Source: Candidatus Rifleibacteriota bacterium
GTDB taxonomy: Bacteria > Riflebacteria > Ozemobacteria > Ozemobacterales > Ozemobacteraceae
Direction: 5' to 3'
Assembly (NCBI GenBank): GCA_029565415.1
Contig: JAKQOH010000007.1
Span: forward strand, 1 to 64,000
DNA length: 64,000 nt
The notes below the pieces were generated by a model. It saw only the letters and a program-made list of their open reading frames with translations, was not told the origin of the DNA and did not search any database. Position 1 is the first letter of the stretch, and every line of letters starts with the position of its first letter. Shown here one piece after another: positions 1 through 9,506 of the stretch. Made by a program: the position numbers and the translations under genes.

Positions 1-1
1 C

Positions 2-511
2 GCCGCTTCCCCCGCCGCCACGGCCACTCCGGCCCCCAGTGCCGAGCCGATCCAGCCTCCGCCGCCCCTGATCACGCCGAACATCCCGCCTATCGATCCC
101 CGGGTCGACTCCCGGTTCATCGCCCAGGCCGTGTTCCCCCATGGAGAAGGCCGGAACGTTTTCCTCCCTCCCAGAGAGGAACTACGTGCCGTCGAGCCGG
201 TCTCCGAAGCGGAAGTCCCCGTGCTCGAGCGGCCGGACATCTCGTATCACGGCTTCTTCACCATGGGCCTCGAACGTGTCGCGATCATCAAGGTCTCGGG
301 CCGACTCGCGCTCTCCCGGCTCTCTTCGAAGATTCCAGACACCCCCTTCCGGCTCCAGGAGATCGCCGCCGACAAGGTGATCCTGACCGATACCGAGAAC
401 GACAACCGCCCCTTCGAAGTCGGTCTCGTGGACGATGCCACCAGCCAGAAGTCCGACCAGACGGAAGTCTCCCCGCTCTCACACCTCCGGGCATCCAGCT
501 CGACGCCCTGA
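2..511 (+). CDS. PilP/GspC-like pilus or secretion assembly protein (5' end missing)
   Basis: The reading frame is open from the window edge to a TGA at 509-511, so the start lies upstream. The visible ~170 residues are a Pro/Ala-rich linker (about residues 1-50), then a compact beta-rich domain containing YHGFFTMGLERVAIIKV and later KVILTDTENDNRPFEV. A proline-rich linker before a small beta domain with a GxxxxxAIIxxxG core is what the periplasmic domain of PilP (type IV pilus) and the HR domain of GspC (type II secretion) look like. These link the inner-membrane platform to the secretin. Assignment rests on this pattern alone. The next gene starts within about 15 nt, suggesting one operon whose earlier pilus genes would lie before position 1. 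Confidence 0.5.
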   Translation, partial: AASPAATATPAPSAEPIQPPPPLITPNIPPIDPRVDSRFIAQAVFPHGEGRNVFLPPREELRAVEPVSEAEVPVLERPDISYHGFFTMGLERVAIIKVSGRLALSRLSSKIPDTPFRLQEIAADKVILTDTENDNRPFEVGLVDDATSQKSDQTEVSPLSHLRASSSTP

Positions 512-526
512 ATGCAAGGCGATATC

Positions 527-1843
527 ATGGACTATCAGACCCTCAAGCTGCTTTTCCGCGACCGGGACAAGATGGTGCGGCTGTTCTGCCTGCGCACCGC
601 CCTGCGGGACAACCTGCCCCAGATCGACGAGTTCCTGCGTGAAGGCCTCCGTGACGAACGCCCGGAGATTGTCGCGGCTGCGCTCAAGGGCGTCCGGCGC
701 GTCACCGACCCCGAACTCGTCGGCATGGCCCTCACGTATCTCGAGTCGCCCAACACGATGCTGCGCGCCGAAGCGCTCGCCAGCCTCGAAGGGAAGTCGA
801 CGCCGGCCGTCCGGAATGCGCTGTGCGAGTTCCTGCGCCGCGAAGACGACACGAATCTGCTCGCGACCGGCATCAAGATCATCGGCTCCTCCCGCTCGCC
901 CGAATACCTGCCGCTTCTGAAGGCGTTTCTGACCTACGAGGATGAGCGCGTCCGGGCGAATGCCGTCGAGTCCCTCGGCCGCATCGACCACCCCGAAGTG
1001 CCCGAGATCATGAAAGCCCTCACTTCCGACCGGAACAACCGTGTGAGGGCCAATGCCATCCAGGCCCTCTGGGAACGGGGCATCCGGTACGGCATCAACA
1101 CGCTTCCCGAGGAGCTTCGGTCGCCCAATGCGCGCAAACGCGCCTCCGTCGCCTATATCCTGGGTCTCATCAAAGATGACCGGTCGCTCGATCTGTTGAT
1201 CGGACTGCTGGGCGACATCTCGCCGACGGTCCGCAACCGCGCGGTTCTCAGCCTCGGACAGATCGGCTCGACCCGCGCCATCAGTCACCTGCTCCAGGCC
1301 TGGAGCAAGGAGGAGGAGTCACGGATCCGCGACACGATCATCACGACCAGTCTCGGCATCAACCCCGAGTTGACGATGTCACGCCTGGCCGAGCGGTATG
1401 CCCAGGAGGAGGATGCGCGCCACCGCGCGACGCTGATCCGGTCCCTGGGGCTGGTGAAAAACCCGCGCACCGTGACCCTGCTTTCGAAAGCACTGCGGGA
1501 TGCCGACGGCCGCGTCCGGTCGAATGCGGTCGAGGCCCTTGCCGCGCAGGAGGATCCGGCCCTGATCGAAATGCTGTATCCGATGCTCAACGACTCGCAC
1601 AACCGCGTTCGCAGCAGTGCCGCAGCCGCCCTCTGGAAACTGGGCGGGATGGGCGCGGTGGTGACGCTGAAGCAGATGCTCCGCTCCTCCCACAAGCAGA
1701 TGCGGGCTTCGGCGGCATGGGCACTCGGAGAGATCGGTGCGCTGCAGTTTTCCGACGTGCTCCAGGATCTGAGCAACGACGGGGATCCCGACGTCCGGAA
1801 ATGGGCGTTGAAGGCACTGGCAAAAGTCGCCAAAATCGCCTAG
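527..1843 (+). CDS. HEAT-repeat protein
   Basis: This roughly 438-residue protein is built almost entirely of ~30-residue alpha-helical HEAT repeats. The recurring pattern is VRANAVESLGRI, VRNRAVLSLGQIG, VRSNAVEALAAQ, VRSSAAAALWKLG and VRKWALKALAKV. No signal peptide or membrane segment is visible, so it is probably a cytoplasmic scaffold for protein-protein contacts. I chose the ATG at 527 because AAGG at 516-519 lies 7 nt upstream. An in-frame ATG at 512, directly after the previous stop, has no ribosome site. A phycobilisome-lyase-type HEAT protein would look similar, but nothing in the context supports that. Position behind the PilP-like gene suggests a link to pilus or envelope assembly, by inference only. 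Confidence 0.85.
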   Translation: MDYQTLKLLFRDRDKMVRLFCLRTALRDNLPQIDEFLREGLRDERPEIVAAALKGVRRVTDPELVGMALTYLESPNTMLRAEALASLEGKSTPAVRNALCEFLRREDDTNLLATGIKIIGSSRSPEYLPLLKAFLTYEDERVRANAVESLGRIDHPEVPEIMKALTSDRNNRVRANAIQALWERGIRYGINTLPEELRSPNARKRASVAYILGLIKDDRSLDLLIGLLGDISPTVRNRAVLSLGQIGSTRAISHLLQAWSKEEESRIRDTIITTSLGINPELTMSRLAERYAQEEDARHRATLIRSLGLVKNPRTVTLLSKALRDADGRVRSNAVEALAAQEDPALIEMLYPMLNDSHNRVRSSAAAALWKLGGMGAVVTLKQMLRSSHKQMRASAAWALGEIGALQFSDVLQDLSNDGDPDVRKWALKALAKVAKIA

Positions 1844-1880
1844 ACTATCCGGCGGTGACACGGCTACCGGAGGGGAATCC

Positions 1881-4502
1881 ATGAACCGCCGCACGCGATG
1901 TATCCTGCTCGCCCTGGCGAGCCTTTTCCTGTTTCTCGGCTTCCAGCCGGCAACGGCCCAGGATGCGAAGGAGCTCAACCGGCTCGGCATGCTCGCGATC
2001 CGCAGCGGCAACTATGCCGAGGCGAAAGAGCATCTCCAGAAGGCGATGAAGCTCAACCCGACCTGGGCCGAGCCGTATTACAACGCCGCCATTCTGCTTC
2101 GCGCGGTCCAGAAGCGCGACGACATGAAGCGCATGCTGAAAAAGGCCCATGAGCTCGAGCCTGCGAACCAGAATTATCGCGAGGAGTATGCAAAGGTTCT
2201 CAAGGAGGAGATGCGGGCGGCGCGTTCCGCGGGAGATGCCGGGAAAGCCTCATTGCTGCGGGACGAGATCATCACGGTCGACCCGACCGACACGGATCTC
2301 GGTGCCGAAATCGTCGAGGAGCTGCTCGCCGCCAGCCAGCCGGACAAAGCAAAAACCCTGGCGTTGCGCCTGATCGACACCAATAAAGCCGAACTGCCGC
2401 AGTACCGCTCCGAGGGCATCGGCCGGCTGTTCTTCCTGTTGGGAAAGATCGAGTACGATGCCAACAACATCGCCAAAGCCCGCGAGTATGCCGAAAAGGC
2501 GACGCGGTATCCCCTTCCCGACCCCCAGCGTGCCAAGGATCTCGTTTCCGACATCCGCAAGAATCAGCGCGAAACGGCTGATGGCCACATCAAACTCGGC
2601 CGTTCCTACGCCGAGAAGGGGGACACGGCCAAGGCGCTCGAATCCTTCCAGAATGCGCTGTCCGCAGATGCCGACAACGAGACCGCGAAAGCCGAGATCG
2701 AGGCGCTGCAATCGAAAGAGGAGTCTCGCGATCTGCTGGCCGATGCGCTCAAGATGGCTTCGGGCGAGAAATGGCTCGAGGCGCGTGATCTGCTCGAGCA
2801 GGTCGTCCACGCCCAGCCGAAACACGCCGAGGCGCGCAAGCTGCTCGCCAAGGCCGTCTCTTTCGAGACCGAGCTGATGAAGAAACTGGGCCGCACCGAG
2901 CGGCTCCCGCGCAGCTCCGAGGAGCGGGCGGCGCTCACCGAGAATTTCATCTCGATGGGCACACGGTTTGCCGGCGCCGGAAACAACAAAGACGCCAAGA
3001 CCGCGTTCGAACGCGCCCTCGCCATCATCGCACTCGATTCCAAGCTCGAGAAGTTCCGCTCCCGGGTCGACGGGGAAATGCAGAAGATCGGCACCATCGA
3101 CACCCGCAAGGAAACCTGGGAAAAGATGAAGGAGCAGTACAAGAGCGGCGAGTTCGAGGAGTGCATCAAGAGCCTCGAGTCCCTGCCGATCGATTACTCG
3201 GTCGACCTGATGAGTTACCTCGCTTACTGCCACTGGAAAACCGGCAACACCGACAAGGCCAAGGAGTTCGCGAACCGCCAGCTGGCCAAACAGGCCGACA
3301 ACAACCGCTCGAAGTTCGTGCTCGGGAACATCTACGCCGAGGCCGGCGACAACGCGGCAGCCTACAAGATCCTGAAGGAAGTGAAGGATTCGGATCCCGA
3401 GTATCCCGGCATCGACGACGTTCTGTACAAAGCCGGGGCGTTCAACTGGGGTCCGATCGTCATCCCCGCCGTCGCGATCCTGATCCTGTGTTGGATCGGT
3501 TGGGTCATCTACAACAATTTGCCTGAGTATAATAAAAACGCCGCGATCAAACGCGCCCGGAACCATCTCGGCAAGGGCATGTATCGCGAGTGTCTCGACG
3601 AGCTGAATGCCATCCGGCGTCTGTCGAATCTGGATGCCTACGACGGGGCGGTCATCTCGCGCCTTTCGGCCCAGGCCTTTCTCAAGACCGGCGCCTACGA
3701 CCGGGCGATCGGCGAGTGCAAGCACCTGATCTCGATCAACCCGCAGGATACCGAAGCGCATCACTGGCTGGGCTTCGCGTATCTCGGCCGTCGCATGCTC
3801 ACGCCGGAAAGCCTTCCCGAGCTGCTGAACCTGTACAAGACCGAAAGCCGGAACATCGCGCTGGTCTCGTTGCTGGGCCAGCATTACACCTCGCAGAAAA
3901 CCCTCGCCCCCGACGGGATCGAAGTGCTGGAAAAGTGGCTGGAGCTCGAGCCGAACAGCCCCGAGGTCCTCAAGCCGCTCGGACGGTTCTACCTGCAGAA
4001 GGGCCGCACCGACGAAACGGCGATGCGCGTGTTCAAGCGGATGATGGAGTTCGTCAAGCCCGAGCCCGAGTTCCTGCTCGGCGTGGCCAAGCTGCACCTG
4101 CGCCAGCAGCAGTTCGAGGAGTGCCTGCGGCTGTGCGAGCAGGTCATCCAGATGGACGTGAACAACGAGGTCGTTCACAACATCCTGCGCGACTGTTATC
4201 AGAAGATGGGCAAGCTGGCCGAACTGATCGAGATCTATCGGGCCTTCCTGGCCGAGAATCCCTACAACGTCGCGTTCCAGAAGGGCCTGACCGAGGCAAT
4301 GAAGATGGCCGACCGCACGGGCGTCCAGGTGGGCGGAGCTCAGACCATGGCCCCCCTCCCCGAAGACTCCCCCGCCCAGGCCTCCCTCCCTCCCGAGCCC
4401 GCGGCTCCCGATGCCGGCGACGCGATCGCCTGCCCCCACTGCGGCGCATCCAACAGCAAGTCGGATTACTACTGCCAGAAGTGCGGCAAAAGCATTGTCT
4501 GA
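1881..4502 (+). CDS. Exported/transmembrane TPR protein with C-terminal zinc ribbon
   Basis: The 873-residue protein starts with a signal peptide (residues 1-26, ending ATAQ). About 500 residues of TPR repeats follow, for example NRLGMLAIRSGNYAEAKEHL and KLGRSYAEKGDTAKALESF. A single hydrophobic segment lies at about 522-543 (WGPIVIPAVAILILCWIGW). A second TPR block follows, then a zinc ribbon in the last ~25 residues (CPHCG then CQKCG). If the N-terminus is exported, the first TPR block is periplasmic and the second TPR block plus zinc ribbon is cytoplasmic, so the protein would bridge the inner membrane. AGGGG upstream of the ATG supports the start. The next gene has the same layout and starts 7 nt downstream. 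Function is unknown; a scaffold role is inferred. Confidence 0.85.
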   Translation: MNRRTRCILLALASLFLFLGFQPATAQDAKELNRLGMLAIRSGNYAEAKEHLQKAMKLNPTWAEPYYNAAILLRAVQKRDDMKRMLKKAHELEPANQNYREEYAKVLKEEMRAARSAGDAGKASLLRDEIITVDPTDTDLGAEIVEELLAASQPDKAKTLALRLIDTNKAELPQYRSEGIGRLFFLLGKIEYDANNIAKAREYAEKATRYPLPDPQRAKDLVSDIRKNQRETADGHIKLGRSYAEKGDTAKALESFQNALSADADNETAKAEIEALQSKEESRDLLADALKMASGEKWLEARDLLEQVVHAQPKHAEARKLLAKAVSFETELMKKLGRTERLPRSSEERAALTENFISMGTRFAGAGNNKDAKTAFERALAIIALDSKLEKFRSRVDGEMQKIGTIDTRKETWEKMKEQYKSGEFEECIKSLESLPIDYSVDLMSYLAYCHWKTGNTDKAKEFANRQLAKQADNNRSKFVLGNIYAEAGDNAAAYKILKEVKDSDPEYPGIDDVLYKAGAFNWGPIVIPAVAILILCWIGWVIYNNLPEYNKNAAIKRARNHLGKGMYRECLDELNAIRRLSNLDAYDGAVISRLSAQAFLKTGAYDRAIGECKHLISINPQDTEAHHWLGFAYLGRRMLTPESLPELLNLYKTESRNIALVSLLGQHYTSQKTLAPDGIEVLEKWLELEPNSPEVLKPLGRFYLQKGRTDETAMRVFKRMMEFVKPEPEFLLGVAKLHLRQQQFEECLRLCEQVIQMDVNNEVVHNILRDCYQKMGKLAELIEIYRAFLAENPYNVAFQKGLTEAMKMADRTGVQVGGAQTMAPLPEDSPAQASLPPEPAAPDAGDAIACPHCGASNSKSDYYCQKCGKSIV

Positions 4503-4509
4503 ACACGCG

Positions 4510-7500
4510 ATGAAACCCCGGACCGGCCGTTTCCAGGCCTGGCTGCTCCTCCTTGCGACACTGCTCTGGGCGGTATCGGCGGCAAACGCGGCCGTCAAGC
4601 CCGACTACACGACACTGAAGAAATATATATCCGCTCGTATGCTTTCCGAGGCCTATCTCGAGTTGATGCGATGCGAGCTCCAGAACAAGGAGGAGGATCC
4701 GAAGCTGACGAAGCTCCGCAAGGATCTTCTGAAGCCGGTCCGGGAAGAAGCGGGGAAGCGCGTGAAGGTGACGCCCGACGATCCCGCGGTCTGCCTGATC
4801 CTCGGCGATGTCGAGTTTCACGAGGGCCGGTTCGACGCCTCGGTCGGCTACCTTTCGCGGGCTCTCGAAAAGAAGGATGACGCCCTCTCCCACTACACCT
4901 TCGCAAAGGTGCTGTTCGCGAAGGGGAACGTGCCGCAGAGTTTCGAGCAGCTCGAGAAGGCGCTCCAGATCGACCCCTCGTCCGAACTCCTGTTCGACGA
5001 TTTCCAGTTTCTCTACAACGCGAAGAATTACGGCCTCGCCTCGGCGCGGCGGCTGACCGGCAAAGCGGGATTCACCCGCCGCGCCACTCCCGTCGCCGGC
5101 GAACGAAGCGCGCCCCAGATGCCGGAAAATCCCTTCGAAAACGATCCGACGGCACCGCCGGATGTCCCGCTGCCCCCCGAGCCGCAGCCCGAACCGGACC
5201 TGCTCCAGACCGCCCAGGTGCCGGTCACCGTTTCCCTGCCGGCAACCGACCCCGCAACCTCCCCTGCCGACGGCGAACCTCCCATCGACCAGGGCGACGA
5301 CATCCTGCCCGACGAAACCGAGCCCCCGCCGCAGATCACGATCGCGTCGGCCCCCGAAGTCGCGGCCGAGGATCCCGAGCGGAAAAAGATGAAGGATGCC
5401 GAATACTGGTTCGACCAGGCGAAGAAAAAGTTCGCCGACGGAAAATACGAGGACGCCGAGGCGACTCTGAAAAAGGCGCAGACGATGTTCGCCGGCCTGC
5501 CGGGCCGCGAGGAGCTCCAGGCGAAGATCGACGAGAAGAAAGGCATCGACCAGAAGTACAAGTTCGCCGTCAGCCTGTATCAGAGCGAGAAATACGATCT
5601 CGCCCTTCCCGACATTCTCCGCGCGTATGAGGAAAATCCCCAGAAGTATGCGGAAGCCACCTTCTATCTCGGCAAAATCTATATCCTCGGATCGAACCGC
5701 GATCTGAAAAAGGCCCGGACCTACTTCGAGAAGTTCCAGTCCCTTCCCGATGTCGATCCGGATCTGAAGCGGGATGTCGACTGGGTCATGATCGGGATCC
5801 TGACGGATGACCAGCAGTATCAGGAGGCGAATGAGCGGTTCAACCATTTCCTCGAGACCGAATCCGAGTATGCCAAGAACCAGCCGAGCTTCTGGAAACT
5901 GAAATACACCCTGTGGTCGAAGATCTACACGACCGAGATCATGATCGGCCTGGGTCTCTTCCTGGGTGCCTTCCTGATCGTGTTCATCCTGATGGTCGCA
6001 CCGGCCCTGAACCTCTTCATCTCGGATCCGGTGAAGAAAGCCACCCTGGCCCTCGAAGCCGGTCAGAACGAAAAGGCCGTCCGGATCAGCGAAGATGCCC
6101 TCCGAAGGCCGAACGTCGCCGTCCAGCTCCAGCGCCAGTTGCTCGAGATCAGCATCCAGGCTCATTATGCGCTGAAGAACTATTTCAAATGCCAGGAAAA
6201 CGCCCGACATCTCCTGACGCTGTTCGCCGACAACGCCATCGGGTGGAAGTATCTCGCGAAAGCGTATCTCGAAACGAATACGGCGAGCGATGAAGCCATC
6301 ACGATGTATGAAACGATCTACAAGCAGGATCCGTCGCGAACCGAGTTTCTGCCCATCCTGAGCAAGTTCTACCGGGCCCAGAAGCAGTATACGGGCGATG
6401 CGATGGAGATCATGTATGCCTGTTTCCAGGCCGATCCCGCCAACCGGGAGAACGTGACGGCCCTCGCCGATGCGTATGTGCAGAGCAAACGCATGGGAGA
6501 CGAGGTCGTGGTGGTGTTGCGCGAAGCCCTCAAGACGAAGCCCGACGGCGACGGGTATCGGGAGCTGCTCGCGCGCAACTACTCGAAGAAGGGCATGTTC
6601 GCGGAAAGCGCGAAGGAGTGTCTCCAGGTGCTGGCGACCAACGTGAACAACATGGGCATCCACGTGGTTTACACGACCTGCATGAAGAAAATGAACATGC
6701 TCGACGAGGCGGTCCTGCAGTATGAGGAGTTCCTCCGACGGCATCCCGGCAATCCGCAACTGACCGAAATCGTGACCGGGCTGCGCAAAGAGCTCGAACA
6801 GAACACCCAGGCACCGGAATCGCTCAGCGGGACCGACGAGCTGTCTCCCTTCAGCGAGGAGCTCCTGACCGAAGGCCTCCCGCCGCTCACCCCGGAAACC
6901 GAGCTCCCCTCCCTCCCATCGGACACCGACATCGAGGGCTTCGTCGAGCCGCCGCCGGAAGGGTTCGTCACGGGCGACACCGCCACCCCGCTCCCCGACT
7001 TCCTCAAACCCCCTTCCGCGGATCAGCCGGCCACGTCCTCGTCGGGAGGCGGCGCCCGCAGCGTTCCTTTGGCGCCTACCACTCCGGCGAAGAAAGCCAG
7101 ACTCGAACCAATGGGGCTCCATGACACCGATCTGATCGACACGCCCCTCCCCGCGCCGGAGCCGCCCTTCAGCCCGGCGACGACCACCTCCGCCGACAGC
7201 GGCTCCGGGCCAACCGTTCCCCCCGGGGCTTCCGCCGCCGACGACATCCTGTCGATTCCGACGCTCGATCCCTTCGCCGAACACGGCCTGGACGGCTCGG
7301 ATATTCCGGACGATCTCGGCCTGACGCCCCCGGAATCTGTCACCACAACAGCCACAGCGGCACCGCCCAAACCGGATACCGAACTTGCAGACGCCATCGC
7401 CGAAGCCCGGCAGAAGGCGGCACAGAAGAAATGGGACGAGGTCGTCGCCCTTCTGACCCCCGTTTTTGCCTCGAAGCGCTCGAAAGAAATCGGCCTGCTG

Positions 7501-7755
7501 CTCGCGGATGCCCATCTGCGGATGAAGAAACCTGCCCTGGCCCGCGAAATCATCGAGACGCTCGAGTTCGACCGCGAGCTGATGTCGGATGAGCTGAAAG
7601 ATCTTCTTTACCGCGTCGGCACGGCTCTCGAGGCGTCAGGCGACACGAGCGGGGCGCTGATGTTATATGACATGATATGCAATGTCGACATCAACTTCCG
7701 CGACACGTTCGACCGGTCCGACAAGCTGTACGCCTCCCTGAAAAAGGGCAAATGA
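4510..7755 (+). CDS. Large membrane-spanning TPR protein
   Basis: The start is the ATG at 4510, 7 nt after the previous stop. It gives a 1081-residue protein with a signal peptide (WLLLLATLLWAVSAANA). A short TPR region comes next, then a Pro/Glu-rich linker (about residues 200-290) and more TPRs. One transmembrane helix lies near 476-503 (IGLGLFLGAFLIVFILMVA). More TPRs follow, then a second long low-complexity Pro/Ser/Thr linker (about 760-950) and a final TPR domain. The layout copies the upstream gene, with TPRs on both sides of one membrane helix, but lacks a zinc ribbon. The two are probably co-transcribed and act together. No catalytic motif is visible, and the function is not known. 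Confidence 0.85.
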   Translation: MKPRTGRFQAWLLLLATLLWAVSAANAAVKPDYTTLKKYISARMLSEAYLELMRCELQNKEEDPKLTKLRKDLLKPVREEAGKRVKVTPDDPAVCLILGDVEFHEGRFDASVGYLSRALEKKDDALSHYTFAKVLFAKGNVPQSFEQLEKALQIDPSSELLFDDFQFLYNAKNYGLASARRLTGKAGFTRRATPVAGERSAPQMPENPFENDPTAPPDVPLPPEPQPEPDLLQTAQVPVTVSLPATDPATSPADGEPPIDQGDDILPDETEPPPQITIASAPEVAAEDPERKKMKDAEYWFDQAKKKFADGKYEDAEATLKKAQTMFAGLPGREELQAKIDEKKGIDQKYKFAVSLYQSEKYDLALPDILRAYEENPQKYAEATFYLGKIYILGSNRDLKKARTYFEKFQSLPDVDPDLKRDVDWVMIGILTDDQQYQEANERFNHFLETESEYAKNQPSFWKLKYTLWSKIYTTEIMIGLGLFLGAFLIVFILMVAPALNLFISDPVKKATLALEAGQNEKAVRISEDALRRPNVAVQLQRQLLEISIQAHYALKNYFKCQENARHLLTLFADNAIGWKYLAKAYLETNTASDEAITMYETIYKQDPSRTEFLPILSKFYRAQKQYTGDAMEIMYACFQADPANRENVTALADAYVQSKRMGDEVVVVLREALKTKPDGDGYRELLARNYSKKGMFAESAKECLQVLATNVNNMGIHVVYTTCMKKMNMLDEAVLQYEEFLRRHPGNPQLTEIVTGLRKELEQNTQAPESLSGTDELSPFSEELLTEGLPPLTPETELPSLPSDTDIEGFVEPPPEGFVTGDTATPLPDFLKPPSADQPATSSSGGGARSVPLAPTTPAKKARLEPMGLHDTDLIDTPLPAPEPPFSPATTTSADSGSGPTVPPGASAADDILSIPTLDPFAEHGLDGSDIPDDLGLTPPESVTTTATAAPPKPDTELADAIAEARQKAAQKKWDEVVALLTPVFASKRSKEIGLLLADAHLRMKKPALAREIIETLEFDRELMSDELKDLLYRVGTALEASGDTSGALMLYDMICNVDINFRDTFDRSDKLYASLKKGK

Positions 7756-7816
7756 TCCGCCGCCATCGTTCCAGACAAGCTTCTGACACACCCGACATCA
7801 CACGAAGGATGATCTC

Positions 7817-8863
7817 ATGACAGGCATATTCGCAACACTTCTCGGCTGGGCCGGTGCCGTTTTCGGCTTCGGGCTCCTGGTGCTGGTCCACGAGTGGGGG
7901 CATTTTCTCGCGCTGCGCCGGAACGGACGCCCGGTGTTCGCCTTCTCGATCGGCTTCGGCAGCCCGGTGTTCCGCTGGAAGCGGGGCGGCACGGAGTACC
8001 GGCTCGGCTGGATCCCGCTCGGCGGGTATGTCACCCCGTTCGATCCCGAGGAGCTCGACCGCCGGGAAGCCGCCGGCGAACCGCTCCTTCCCGAGGAACC
8101 GCCGCGCATCCAGGCCGTCGTCGCCGCGGCCGGCCCCGCGGCCAATCTGGTTCTGGCAGCGCTTCTCTTCGCCATCATCCTGCATCTCTGGGGGAATCCC
8201 GTCGCGGTCCCCGTCGTCGATTCTCTCGTCAAGGGCAGTCCCGCCATCGAAGCCGGTCTGATGCCCGGCGACCGCATCCTCAAAGCCGGCGGAACCGGCG
8301 TGACGGACTGGCCCGGACTCCTGGCCTGCATCCAGAAAGCCGGCGCCACGCCCCTTGCTCTCGAAGTGCAACGCGGAACCTCCCTCCTGAGCCTCACCGT
8401 GACGCCACGGAAGGAAGGAGACCGGTTCCTCGTCGGCATGCGGCCGGTTTTTTCCGCTGCCCACCCCCTTTCCCTTCCGGATGCGATCACCGGCGGCATC
8501 GCCCGCACGTTCCAGGAAACGATCGGCGTGGGTACGGCCTTCATGCGGTTGTTCACCGGCCAGGGCGTGACACAGGTCGGCGGGCCCATCGCCATCCTCG
8601 ATCAGGTGTCCGGCGCCGCGCAGAGCGGTTTGTTCGGCTTCCTGACCCTCCTGGCGATTCTGAGCGTCAACCTCGCCGTGTTCAATCTCCTCCCGGTGCC
8701 GCCCCTCGACGGCATCAAGCTCGTTCTGGCAGCCTGGCATGCCCTCACTGGCCGGCCGCTCCGCGAGCAGGTGCTTCTTCCCATCTATCAATGGGGTTCC
8801 ATCGGCCTCGCCGCGCTGTTTTTGATCATCACGCTTCGCGATATCGGAGGCCTTTTCCAGTAG
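7817..8863 (+). CDS. rseP: RIP metalloprotease RseP (site-2 protease)
   Basis: This 348-residue intramembrane zinc protease of the M50 family cuts transmembrane segments of anti-sigma factors or leftover signal peptides. The HEWGH zinc motif is at residues 25-29 in the first membrane helix. A PDZ domain spans about 134-201 (GSPAIEAGLMPGDRILKAGG). The second active-site motif NLLPVPPLDG is at 290-299. All three hallmarks are in the usual order and the length suits a one-PDZ RseP. It is encoded after the TPR genes and before a small exported protein. The ECF sigma/anti-sigma pair at 47.8-48.8 kb has an anti-sigma factor with one membrane helix that could be a substrate; that link is inference. 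Confidence 0.93.
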   Translation: MTGIFATLLGWAGAVFGFGLLVLVHEWGHFLALRRNGRPVFAFSIGFGSPVFRWKRGGTEYRLGWIPLGGYVTPFDPEELDRREAAGEPLLPEEPPRIQAVVAAAGPAANLVLAALLFAIILHLWGNPVAVPVVDSLVKGSPAIEAGLMPGDRILKAGGTGVTDWPGLLACIQKAGATPLALEVQRGTSLLSLTVTPRKEGDRFLVGMRPVFSAAHPLSLPDAITGGIARTFQETIGVGTAFMRLFTGQGVTQVGGPIAILDQVSGAAQSGLFGFLTLLAILSVNLAVFNLLPVPPLDGIKLVLAAWHALTGRPLREQVLLPIYQWGSIGLAALFLIITLRDIGGLFQ

Positions 8864-8908
8864 CCCCGAAACCTCGGGAAAATCCCGGGATCTGCCGATA
8901 GGGAAGCG

Positions 8909-9496
8909 ATGATCACGCGAACCCTCCGGCCGTATTGCGTCCTCCTCACGCTGTTCCTGCTCCTGGCGGGAAGCGGCTCTCTGCATGCCGCACGCGATCC
9001 GATCCTGCTGCTGTCCGAGCAGCCGGGAAAGACGATGCCGATCGGCGCCTTCGGGGCCAGTTTCAAATACAAGCGCGTCTCGGGCCCCCGGGATTTCGGG
9101 GGTGACATGCTCGTCTGGGGCGGCCGGGGGTTCGGGGGCCGGGTGGATGACCCGAAGATCGGCCTCATGGCCCAGTCCGGCACGCTGAACGGCACGTCCC
9201 TCGTGCTGAACCTGCGCATGGGGGGCTTCACCGTCGAGGATCATTTCAAAAAAGACACCCGTATGAAATGGCGGGTCAACATCGGGGGCGGCACCTACGA
9301 ACTGAAGACGAAACGCGGCTCGCTCGTGCTCAATGACGGCAGCTTCGCCTTTGCCGAGCCGATGATCGTGGGCCTGATACCCATGACACGCCACATCATC
9401 CTGGAACTCGGCGTCGGCTACACGTTCTGCGGCGTCGAGGGCGTGCGCCTCGAGGGGCTGTTCCTGCAGACCGACCTGCTGCTGGGAAGGTTCTGA
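8909..9496 (+). CDS. Small exported beta-rich protein, unknown function
   Basis: The 195-residue protein begins with a clear signal peptide (residues 1-28, ending SLHAA). The rest is rich in alternating polar and hydrophobic stretches (WRVNIGGGTYELKTKRGSLV) and ends in phenylalanine. These are traits of a small outer-membrane beta-barrel or a periplasmic beta protein. I recognise no family. It lies 45 nt after rseP on the same strand and ends convergently 10 nt before the ferritin-like gene. Confidence 0.7.
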   Translation: MITRTLRPYCVLLTLFLLLAGSGSLHAARDPILLLSEQPGKTMPIGAFGASFKYKRVSGPRDFGGDMLVWGGRGFGGRVDDPKIGLMAQSGTLNGTSLVLNLRMGGFTVEDHFKKDTRMKWRVNIGGGTYELKTKRGSLVLNDGSFAFAEPMIVGLIPMTRHIILELGVGYTFCGVEGVRLEGLFLQTDLLLGRF

Positions 9497-9506
9497 AACT
9501 CCCGGG

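Noticed and set aside
2250..7515. Very long open frames on the minus strand opposite the two TPR genes (more than 700 and 1100 codons)
   Set aside because: They are antisense shadows of GC-rich coding sequence: composition is biased to Arg/Gly/Leu/His without domain patterns, and the plus-strand TPR proteins are clear.
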